This document shows, piece after piece, positions 1-6,676 of a DNA stretch of 8,098 bases; the stretch's first letter is position 1; each line of letters opens with the position of its first letter. This DNA comes from Eudoraea sp. (GTDB lineage Bacteria; Bacteroidota; Bacteroidia; Flavobacteriales; Flavobacteriaceae), in the NCBI GenBank assembly GCA_013042125.1, contig JABDQS010000053.1, positions 1 to 8,098 on the forward strand. Direction: 5' to 3'. The notes under the pieces are model-generated. The model saw only the letters and a program-made list of their open reading frames with translations. It searched no databases and was not told the origin of the DNA. A program made the position numbers and the translations under genes.

Positions 1-1041
1 GGCCTGTACCATGATGATATGGAGATCAATATTCCGGGATTTTGGTTTGCTACCTGGTATGATGTTTCCATAAGTCCGAACCTTGCATTGTATAATCACG
101 TTAGGGCGAATGCCAAAGATGCCTCTGTACGGGATAATCAATACCTGGTCATAGCACCAACACTCCATTGTGCCTATAAACGGGCTCAAGAAAATACTAT
201 AGTTGGAGAATTATCAGTTGGGGATGCGAGGCTCAATTATGATGAGCAAATTTACGGTTGGTTCGATCTGTGGTTGAAAGGGGATACGAACGACTTCAAA
301 TCGAAAACCCCTAAGGTTCAATACTATACTATGGGGAGTAATCAATGGAATGCCGCAGATACCTGGCCACCGAAAGAATCAAAGCTTCAAACCTATTATC
401 TGCATAGTGGGGGTACTGCGAATAGTTTATACGGAGATGGAAGCCTCAGCCTAAACAAGCCATCAACTGATGAGAAGCCAGATACCTTTACTTATGACCC
501 CATGAATCCTGTGCCTTCGTATGGCGGCAATGTTTGTTGCACCGGAAACGCAGTTAGGGGAGGCGCCTTTGACCAACAAGGGATGGAGACGAGGAATGAC
601 ATCCTTGTGTACACCACGGATGTCTTGGAGAAAGGAATAGAAATGACAGGCTTCATTGAATCTACACTGTATCTCTCCAGCGATGTTAAGGACACAGACC
701 TTACCATTAAGCTTATTGATGTTCATCCGGATGGGAGTGCCTATAACTTGGATGAAACCATTCAGCGCGTGCGTTACCGTGAGGGATATGACCAGGAAGT
801 ATTTATGGAGAATGGGAAGGTCTACAAGGTAGATCTAACCCCAATGGCGACCAGTAATTTTTTTAAGGCGGGTCATCGTATACGGATTGAGGTGTCTAGT
901 AGTAATTTTCCGAGGTTTGCTCGTAATCTAAATACCGGAGGAAATAACTACGATGAGAAAGTAGGGGTGGTGGCTACCAATACCATACATCATTCGGCCA
1001 CGTACCCATCAAATGTAAAATTGCCGATACTTCAACAATAA
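1..1041 (+). CDS. CocE/NonD family hydrolase (X-Pro dipeptidyl-peptidase S15-like), 3' part
   Basis: The reading frame is open from base 1, so the gene starts upstream of the window; the ATG at 19 is internal. The family is alpha/beta hydrolases (cocaine esterase, X-Pro dipeptidyl peptidase, alpha-amino-acid ester hydrolase) that cleave esters or acyl-amino bonds. Two of the three catalytic residues are recognisable by position: Asp at 61-63 in TWYDV (family GWYD) and His at 166-168 in APTLHC (family GPWxH). The nucleophilic Ser and the N-terminal half, including any signal peptide, lie outside. The segment [10 protein letters not shown] (about 259-288) is the usual end of the catalytic domain. 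The rest, from about 310, is the C-terminal beta-rich jelly-roll domain, with [11 protein letters not shown] and the late [18 protein letters not shown] block typical of this domain. It ends at TAA 1039-1041. Many flavobacterial members are secreted, but that cannot be judged here. The substrate is unknown. Confidence 0.9.
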   Translation, partial: GLYHDDMEINIPGFWFATWYDVSISPNLALYNHVRANAKDASVRDNQYLVIAPTLHCAYKRAQENTIVGELSVGDARLNYDEQIYGWFDLWLKGDTNDFKSKTPKVQYYTMGSNQWNAADTWPPKESKLQTYYLHSGGTANSLYGDGSLSLNKPSTDEKPDTFTYDPMNPVPSYGGNVCCTGNAVRGGAFDQQGMETRNDILVYTTDVLEKGIEMTGFIESTLYLSSDVKDTDLTIKLIDVHPDGSAYNLDETIQRVRYREGYDQEVFMENGKVYKVDLTPMATSNFFKAGHRIRIEVSSSNFPRFARNLNTGGNNYDEKVGVVATNTIHHSATYPSNVKLPILQQ

Positions 1042-1085
1042 GTGAAATAGGTAGCAGTCACTGTAATTGAAAAGACTATGTATTT

Positions 1086-1799
1086 ATGAGAAAGGTCTTC
1101 TTGTCTTCGATCTTGTTTTGGTTAAGTCTGGCAGTGGCTTTTCAGGGCTTTGCACAGGATAATTATCAGGAAAAGAGGAAGCGGATGCTGGAAGAGCATT
1201 TGAGGCCTCGAGGTATTACAAACAAAGCTACTTTAAACGCAATGGGAAAGATCCCAAGGGAGGCGTTTGTTCCCTTATCACAGAAGCCATTTGCCTATGA
1301 TGACAGGCCCTTGCCTATTGGCTCCGGGCAAACCATTTCGCAACCTTATATGGTGGCGTATATGACGCAGGCACTTAATTTAAAGCAGAATGACAGGGTT
1401 TTGGAAATTGGAACAGGCTCAGGGTATCAGGCGGCTGTGTTATCCCAGATTATCGATACCGTTTTCACAATTGAGATAGTACCCGATCTTGCACAGCGGG
1501 CAATACATAAAATGAAAGACTTAAACATACAGAATGTTTCAGTTAAGATAGGGGATGGGTATTATGGCTGGAAAGAGAAAGCTCCTTTTGATGCAATTAT
1601 AGTTACTGCCGGCGCAGAAAGTATGCCTCTTTTTCTGGTAGAGCAGTTGGCAGAAAATGGAAGGATGGTTATCCCAATAGGCCCTCATAAAGGCGTAAGA
1701 GAATTAGTATTGCTGAAAAAGAAAAAGGGAAAGATCAGGAGCAAGACCTTGATGCAGGTTCGTTTTGTTCCATTTGTAAGAGAAAAACAGCATCCATAG
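1086..1799 (+). CDS. pcm: Protein-L-isoaspartate O-methyltransferase with N-terminal signal peptide
   Basis: PIMT transfers a methyl group from S-adenosylmethionine to isoaspartyl residues, starting repair of aged proteins. The 237-aa product carries the family hallmarks: RMLEEHLRPRGI (33-44), PREAFVP (57-63), GQTISQPYMVAYMTQAL (81-97, with the active-site Thr/Ser region), SAM motif I VLEIGTGSGYQAAVL (105-119), the acidic end of the next strand (FTIEIVPD, 127-134), FDAIIVTAGA (168-177) and a C-terminal RFVPF. Unlike the classical cytosolic enzyme of about 210 aa, it begins with a signal-peptide-like segment: MRK, a hydrophobic stretch 4-19, then GFA before QDN, giving a plausible cleavage after Ala23. 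The ATG at 1086 is chosen because it supplies this segment. Met34, near the usual N-terminus of cytosolic homologues, is an alternative internal start. The gene follows the hydrolase after 44 bp with no clear terminator between, so co-transcription is possible. Family assignment is secure; export is inferred from residue composition. Confidence 0.95.
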   Translation: MRKVFLSSILFWLSLAVAFQGFAQDNYQEKRKRMLEEHLRPRGITNKATLNAMGKIPREAFVPLSQKPFAYDDRPLPIGSGQTISQPYMVAYMTQALNLKQNDRVLEIGTGSGYQAAVLSQIIDTVFTIEIVPDLAQRAIHKMKDLNIQNVSVKIGDGYYGWKEKAPFDAIIVTAGAESMPLFLVEQLAENGRMVIPIGPHKGVRELVLLKKKKGKIRSKTLMQVRFVPFVREKQHP

Positions 1800-1920
1800 T
1801 CCCGTACCAAACCTTTTGACACCCTGGCTATTCCTTTACGATGAATCTTCCCGGGGAATGGGTGACATTTCTTAAAATATTGACCTTTTTTTGTGGTTTT
1901 TGACAAGAAAAAGCGGTAAA

Positions 1921-1936
1921 TTACAAGGCATTGTAA
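1921..1936. promoter_or_regulatory. Perfect inverted repeat TTACAA-N4-TTGTAA in the leader of the EF-G paralogue
   Basis: Two 6-base arms (1921-1926 and 1931-1936) are exact reverse complements separated by GGCA. They lie about 125 bp upstream of the EF-G paralogue start, in the window's largest gene-free stretch (1800-2060), and 15 bp after a TTGACA at 1900-1905. I found no convincing TAnnTTTG flavobacterial -7 element at correct spacing from that TTGACA. The repeat could be a dyad operator or a small RNA hairpin, or it could be chance, since short palindromes are common in AT-rich DNA. The rest of this intergenic region holds only a weak, bulged potential hairpin at about 1820-1864 (CACCC/ATTCC against GGAAT/GGGTG). 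Confidence 0.25.
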
Positions 1937-2060
1937 CTGGAGAAGGATGCCATCTTAAATGGATTCTGACTCTGGTTTTTGCATCTCTGAGAAAGCCCCT
2001 TCTACAGTACCTTTTGATGTGGCTTTTAGTTGATTTAATACGATCTAAATATCAAAGACT

Positions 2061-4172
2061 ATGAAAGTATTCGATGACAAGCACATAAAAAATGTTGTAT
2101 TTGTTGGAGCGCATCAAAGTGGTAAGACCACTTTGGCTGAAACTATGTTATTTGAGGCAGGTTTGATAAACAGAAGAGGCACTGTGGAAAATAAGAACAC
2201 GGTCTCCGATTATCACGAAATTGAACACGAGCGCGGCACCTCCGTTTTTGCCACTCCTCTGCACACAGAATGGCGTAATTATAAGATAAATATCATAGAC
2301 ACCCCGGGCCTGGATGATTTTGTGGGTGAAATCATTTCATCTATCCGAGTTGCGGATACTATCCTTACGGTGATCAATGCACAAAACGGTGTTGAAGTAG
2401 GGACAGAGATAATCTGGAGTTATATTGACCACTACCAGAAACCAACGGTATTTGTGGTCAACCAAATGGATCATATGAATGCCAACTTCGAATTGAGTTT
2501 TCAAAGTATAAAATCGCTCGTTGGGAACAATGCTGTGCTGATCCAGTATCCGATTAAGATGGATGGGGCTCAATGTATTATCGATGTGTTGAAAATGAAA
2601 TGCTACAAGTTTGGTCCTGAAGGAGGAAAGCCTGAAAAACTGCCTATTCCGGAAGATCAGAAAGAGCGTGCGGATATGCTTCACAATGAATTAGTAGAAA
2701 AGGCTGCAGAGAATGATGAGAGCTTAATGGAACTATTTTTTGAAAAAGGCACCTTGAATGAGGATGAAATGAGACAAGGTATTAAGGCTGGTATGTTGAA
2801 TCATGAGTTATTCCCGGTCTTCTGTATCTCTGCCCTAAATGATATGGGAAGTGGTCGTTTAATGGGCTTTATTGATAATGTAGCACCAGCGGCAGCAGAC
2901 CTGAAGGAGGAACAATCTGTGAATGGTAGTACCATTGAACGGAAGAAAGAAGCTCCCACAGCACTTTTCGTCTTTAAAACGGTATTTCAGCCTAGTTTAG
3001 GCCAGATCACTTTTTTTAAGGTCAAATCAGGGGAGGTCCGGGTTAATGACAAACTAGTAAATTCAAGAAATGGTGAGACCGAGGTATTGAACCAATTGTT
3101 CATAATGGATGGGAAGAATCGTGAGCAAGTGAATAAGCTTACGGTAGGAGATATTGGAGCAAGTTTAAAACTAAAGCATACAGAAACCAACGATACATTG
3201 CACGCAGCTGGTTCTCCTGTAACGATAAAACCAATACGGTATCCTGCTTCCAGAACGAGAAGGGCAATATCTGCCATTAAGAAACAGGAAGAAGAAAAAT
3301 TAAGTGACGCCCTGAAAAAGATCCATCTTCAGGATCCCACAGTGATCATTGAATATTCTACAGAAATGCGGCAAATGATCCTCGGATGCCAGGGAGAACT
3401 GCATTTAGCTACGATAGATTGGAGTTTGAAAAATAATTATGGGATTGAAGCCAATTTTGAGCCACCAAAGATCGCTTACAGAGAGACTATTCAGCGTTCC
3501 TCTACGGCAAGTTACAGACATAAGAAGCAATCCGGTGGAGCCGGTCAGTTTGCACAGGTTCATATGAAGATAGAGCCCTGGAAAGAAGGAATGCCAGAAC
3601 CGGAAGGATTCAATATCAGAGGAAAAGAAGAAATTGATCTCCCCTGGGGTGGAAAGTTGATGTTTTACAATTGTATTGTAGGAGGGGTAATCGATATTCG
3701 CTACCTGCCTTCGATACGAAAGGGAATTTTGGAAGTAATGGAATCCGGACCACTTACAGGATCCTTTATCAGGGATGTTAGGGTCATGGTCTACGACGGT
3801 AAAATGCACCCTGTAGACTCTAATGACATCGCCTTTAAGATAGCTGGCGCTCATGCGTTTAAAGAAGCTTTCCTGAATGCAAATCCAAAACTCTTAGAAC
3901 CGGTACAAGAAGTTACGGTGAAAGTTCCTGAAGAAACAGTGGGCAGCGTAATGACCGATCTGCAATCCAGGCGATCCATCATACAAGGTATAGATAGTAT
4001 TGATCACTTTCAGATCCTAAAATGCGCGGTACCGGAAGCGGAACTTTATCGGTATTCAACAGATCTGAGATCTTTGACCCAGGGCAAGGCAACATTTAGT
4101 GCAGTATTTTCATCTTTTAAGGCGGTGCCCAATCATATACAACAAAACCTGGTAAGCACCTTGGATAAATAA
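2061..4172 (+). CDS. Elongation factor G paralogue (EF-G2-like translational GTPase homologue)
   Basis: The 703-aa product has the full five-domain EF-G architecture, about the usual 700 aa: G domain (about 1-285), domain II (about 297-385), III (about 395-465), IV (about 468-600) and V (about 605-690). EF-G drives tRNA-mRNA translocation on the ribosome. The P-loop is GAHQSGKTT (16-24), switch I has ERGTSV (57-62), G3 is DTPGLDDF (80-87), G4 is NQMD (134-137), and G5 is in CISAL. Canonical EF-G has ERGITI, DTPGHVDF and NKMD. Here the catalytic His is Leu84 and the guanine-contacting Lys is Gln135, so hydrolysis is probably weak or absent. Domain IV looks functional: KKQSGGAGQFAQV is close to the family consensus, and the tip loop keeps His583 in MHPVDSNDIAFKIAG. 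This is a paralogue, not the housekeeping EF-G; the closest known type by recollection is Bacteroides EF-G2. It starts after the 261-bp gap and is followed after 66 bp by the dipeptidase. Confidence 0.93.
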   Translation: MKVFDDKHIKNVVFVGAHQSGKTTLAETMLFEAGLINRRGTVENKNTVSDYHEIEHERGTSVFATPLHTEWRNYKINIIDTPGLDDFVGEIISSIRVADTILTVINAQNGVEVGTEIIWSYIDHYQKPTVFVVNQMDHMNANFELSFQSIKSLVGNNAVLIQYPIKMDGAQCIIDVLKMKCYKFGPEGGKPEKLPIPEDQKERADMLHNELVEKAAENDESLMELFFEKGTLNEDEMRQGIKAGMLNHELFPVFCISALNDMGSGRLMGFIDNVAPAAADLKEEQSVNGSTIERKKEAPTALFVFKTVFQPSLGQITFFKVKSGEVRVNDKLVNSRNGETEVLNQLFIMDGKNREQVNKLTVGDIGASLKLKHTETNDTLHAAGSPVTIKPIRYPASRTRRAISAIKKQEEEKLSDALKKIHLQDPTVIIEYSTEMRQMILGCQGELHLATIDWSLKNNYGIEANFEPPKIAYRETIQRSSTASYRHKKQSGGAGQFAQVHMKIEPWKEGMPEPEGFNIRGKEEIDLPWGGKLMFYNCIVGGVIDIRYLPSIRKGILEVMESGPLTGSFIRDVRVMVYDGKMHPVDSNDIAFKIAGAHAFKEAFLNANPKLLEPVQEVTVKVPEETVGSVMTDLQSRRSIIQGIDSIDHFQILKCAVPEAELYRYSTDLRSLTQGKATFSAVFSSFKAVPNHIQQNLVSTLDK

Positions 4173-4238
4173 AGGGCTGGCCCTTACCAAAAAAATATAT
4201 AGGTCGAGCTTGCAATACACCGGCAACTGCGACACTAA

Positions 4239-5702
4239 ATGCACAGGGTCATGCTTCTTAAAAACGATTACATAGACCTTCATTGTCATCCTGCCCTAAA
4301 ACCCTTTGGCAAAAGTTTCAGGGATATACCTGTTGGGGTGAATAGTGGTGACAGGAGGCGAAAGAAAAGCATTTGGTACTATGATCCTCCATCTCCCTTC
4401 GACAAGTTGCTCAATTATCTGAGTGGACTTACCAAATTTTCTCAATCAAATTTTACTGCCCTTTCTCTGGGCGGTGTAAGTATTGTTTGTGTCTCACTAT
4501 ATCCATTAGAAAAATGGTTCGTTCGAAATAAACTTAACAATGAACTGATACTGGACCTTGCTTCTAATTTTGCATTGGGAATTGGTGCAAAGAGGGTAGA
4601 TCATATACAGGGGATACAGGATTACTTTAAAGATCTTGTGCAGCAGTATATGTATTATCAGCAGTTAGATGGAAAGACCTTTAGAATTGCAGGCGGACGA
4701 TACAGATATAAATTAGTTAGGAACTACGGGGAGATCGAAAAGATAAGATCTGAAGAATCGACTTCCAGAATACAGACCATAGCGGTCGTCATTACAATTG
4801 AAGGTCTTCATGTGCTAAACACGGGCTTAAGGATCTCACCTGATGAAGAGGAAGTTATACAAAACATAAACGCAATCAAGAAATGGCAATTCTGCCCTTT
4901 CTTTATAACCATTGCTCATCATTTCTGGAATCATATCTGCGGCCATGCACCCAGCCTTACGGGGATCATTACCAAATTTGCCGATCAATCAGAAGGGTTG
5001 GATACCGGATTTACACCCCTGGGTAGAAAGGTTCTTGAGCGCATGTTAAGTAAGACAGATGGCAAAAGAATCCTGCCGGATATAAAACATATGGGCTTAA
5101 CTGCCAGAAAAGAATATTATGAACTTTTAGACAGTGGCGAAGATGAATACAAGGACATTCCAATAATTGTTAGCCATGGGGCCTGCAATGGTCTAACTTC
5201 ATTTTCTGATCCTGTTCCGGCATATCCGGAAACGGCGAAGGAACTAAATCCGGCTTCCATAAATTTTTACGATGAAGAGCTTATCAGATTAGCCAGATCC
5301 GGTGGTATTATTGGTCTGCAACTAGACGAACGTCGACTCACAAACAAGGCCAGGTTAAAAAAAACAAAGCATTCCATAAAACGACATAAAATAATGCATT
5401 ATCGTTCTGAATTGCTGTGGAATCAGTTACAGCATATTGCAACAGTATTGGATGCGGAGGGACTATTTGCCTGGGACTGTATGGCTATTGGATCCGATTT
5501 TGATGGGATCATTGATCCTCTCAATGGATTTTGGACTGCGGAGGAATTACCTTATCTGGCCGATTTTCTTGAAAGGCATGCTTATAATTATATGAGCAAG
5601 GCTATATTTAATTTTCCGGAAAACAAGATCGATGCTGATGAAATTGTACAAAGGCTCTTTTCGGGAAATGGAAAACGTTTTCTTTCAAAATACTTTATTT
5701 AG
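4239..5702 (+). CDS. Peptidase M19 family (membrane/renal dipeptidase-like) metallohydrolase
   Basis: The family comprises zinc dipeptidases with a TIM-barrel amidohydrolase fold. Visible motifs, matched to renal dipeptidase ligands, are: DLHCHPALK (13-21) at the first metal site, the bridging Glu188 in ITIEGLHVLN, His227/His228 in TIAHHFWNH, TPLGRKVLERM, His284 in PDIKHM (family DLSH), SHGAC around His313, and D420-D422 in GSDFDG. At 487 aa it exceeds the usual 320-420 aa, mainly through an insertion after the first motif (about 22-110) and a Lys/Arg/His-rich stretch before the GSDFDG strand. The first motif is HxH rather than the HxD of classical M19 enzymes. No signal peptide or lipobox is seen, so a cytoplasmic location is likely despite the family name. 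Two in-frame starts, 4239 and 4251, are possible; AGGG just before 4251 slightly favours the second. The substrate is unknown and could be a dipeptide or another small amide. Confidence 0.85.
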   Translation: MHRVMLLKNDYIDLHCHPALKPFGKSFRDIPVGVNSGDRRRKKSIWYYDPPSPFDKLLNYLSGLTKFSQSNFTALSLGGVSIVCVSLYPLEKWFVRNKLNNELILDLASNFALGIGAKRVDHIQGIQDYFKDLVQQYMYYQQLDGKTFRIAGGRYRYKLVRNYGEIEKIRSEESTSRIQTIAVVITIEGLHVLNTGLRISPDEEEVIQNINAIKKWQFCPFFITIAHHFWNHICGHAPSLTGIITKFADQSEGLDTGFTPLGRKVLERMLSKTDGKRILPDIKHMGLTARKEYYELLDSGEDEYKDIPIIVSHGACNGLTSFSDPVPAYPETAKELNPASINFYDEELIRLARSGGIIGLQLDERRLTNKARLKKTKHSIKRHKIMHYRSELLWNQLQHIATVLDAEGLFAWDCMAIGSDFDGIIDPLNGFWTAEELPYLADFLERHAYNYMSKAIFNFPENKIDADEIVQRLFSGNGKRFLSKYFI

Positions 5703-5799
5703 TACCTATAAGTGTTAGCAATATGCATGTAACTAAATGGAAAGGGACTTTACAATTATTCGTAATTTTTTTTTAACTTCCCATTTATAAAAAAATGGT

Positions 5800-6180
5800 A
5801 TGGATATAGTTATTATGGTGCTGCAAGGCATAGTAGGATTGAGCATTTTAAATGTATGGCTTATACAGTACAATAAAGCGACACGCTGGCGCGGGGGAAA
5901 TGCCACAACCATCTTAGAAGAATTTAAAGCCTATGGTCTGCCGGCATGGAGCTGTTATGTTATTGGTACCTTAAAAGTGGTCCTGGCGATCATGCTGATC
6001 GCAGCCATTTGGTATCCCTCTTTGAAACTTGTAGCTGCGTCGGGGTTGGCGCTTCTTTTAGCCGGATCTATCTCGATGCACTTCCGTATCAATGATCCAT
6101 TGATAAAGTCTTTCCCAGCCGCCCTTTTTATGATCATGTGTCTAATCATCATTTTTACGGATAAGGCAGAATATCTATAG
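5800..6180 (+). CDS. DoxX-like family membrane protein (first of a convergent pair)
   Basis: This is a 126-aa hydrophobic protein with four predicted membrane segments (about 3-23, 50-70, 74-92, 105-120) and the family-like features YGLP (45-48) before helix 2 and RINDP (96-100) between helices 3 and 4. DoxX-like proteins are small inner-membrane proteins of mostly unknown function, some linked to redox or quinone systems; no specific role can be assigned. The ATG at 5800 is used because the nearby ATG at 5795 is out of frame. The start is preceded by an A-rich run, typical of flavobacterial leaders. The TAG stop (6178-6180) overlaps the stop of the opposing gene. The product is clearly similar to that gene's product. 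Confidence 0.82.
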   Translation: MDIVIMVLQGIVGLSILNVWLIQYNKATRWRGGNATTILEEFKAYGLPAWSCYVIGTLKVVLAIMLIAAIWYPSLKLVAASGLALLLAGSISMHFRINDPLIKSFPAALFMIMCLIIIFTDKAEYL

Positions 6181-6522
6181 AATTTCCAGTGTCTTGATAA
6201 AAAGGTAACCACTTAAAAGAGCATAACTCAGGGCCGGAAGAATAGCCAGAAAAGGGTCATTTATTTTAAGTCGGATTGCAACACCAAGCAACATCAGAAT
6301 ACAGAGACCTGCCGAAGCTATCAGGATAACTAAAGGTTCAAATAGCAATCCAACCAATAGACCTAAACTTCCCAATAATTGTAATGCCCCAACGAGTTTT
6401 CTTTTGGTGGGCAGTCCATAGCGATCAAACTCAAATTTCATCCTTGGCAACAGAAAACAACTTATGCCAAAAAACAAAAAGGATAAGATGAGAAATAGTG
6501 GAAGTATCTGAATAGTATTCAT
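6175..6522 (-). CDS. DoxX-like family membrane protein (second of a convergent pair)
   Basis: The 115-aa product begins MNTIQILPLF and has four hydrophobic segments (about 5-25, 42-61, 64-82, 93-110), with YGLP at 35-38 and KINDP at 86-90, the same landmarks in the same order as in the opposing gene. The frame stays open upstream to 6810, but the added 96 residues are not hydrophobic in the family pattern and would run into the antisense of the oxidoreductase gene. The Met at 6522 aligns with the N-terminus of the paralogue and is therefore chosen. The stop at 6175-6177 overlaps the other gene's stop. Its promoter should lie in 6523-6676, shared divergently with the oxidoreductase gene. The function is unknown; the family assignment rests on topology and the shared motifs. 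Confidence 0.8.
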   Translation of the reverse strand: MNTIQILPLFLILSFLFFGISCFLLPRMKFEFDRYGLPTKRKLVGALQLLGSLGLLVGLLFEPLVILIASAGLCILMLLGVAIRLKINDPFLAILPALSYALLSGYLFIKTLEIL

Positions 6523-6637
6523 TGGTGCTGTTGCAACGAGAAAGCCAAAATAAAATTGTTCAAAGATACTCCAAAATCTGTCAACAGGACTGATAAGTGA
6601 TGCAAGATTAGCGCTATTATCTGTCAGGCCTGATGTA

Positions 6638-6663
6638 TTGATTTTCTTAAATACGTATTTTTG
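6638..6663 (+). promoter_or_regulatory. Possible flavobacterial promoter for the FAD oxidoreductase gene
   Basis: TATTTTTG at 6656-6663 matches the Bacteroidota -7 consensus TAnnTTTG exactly, and a TTG at 6638-6640 could be the -33 element. The 15-base spacer is shorter than the usual 17 or more. The predicted transcription start would leave only a few bases before the ATG at 6677, so this is tentative. It lies in the divergent region between the DoxX-like gene and the oxidoreductase. Confidence 0.3.
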
Positions 6664-6676
6664 AGAAATTTCTAAT

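Noticed and set aside
1685..1906. 73-codon reading frame on the - strand across the PIMT 3' end
   Set aside because: It is mostly antisense to the conserved PIMT C-terminus, has low-complexity Lys/Phe runs and no recognisable motif.
1900..1924. TTGACA (1900-1905) with TAAATTAC (1917-1924) as a promoter for the EF-G paralogue
   Set aside because: The spacing is too short and the second element is a poor match to TAnnTTTG, so it is not listed as a promoter.
3405..3854. 149-codon reading frame on the - strand inside the EF-G paralogue
   Set aside because: It is fully antisense to conserved EF-G domains III-IV, with no family resemblance; it is a shadow of the real gene.
4172..4185. AAGGG-CTGG-CCCTT hairpin directly after the EF-G paralogue stop, as a terminator
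   Set aside because: The stem is only 5 bp and is followed by ACCAAAAAAAT rather than a T run, so it is not a convincing intrinsic terminator for the + strand. GGTAAG (4151-4156) could also pair with CTTACC (4183-4188), but nothing supports an alternative-fold switch.
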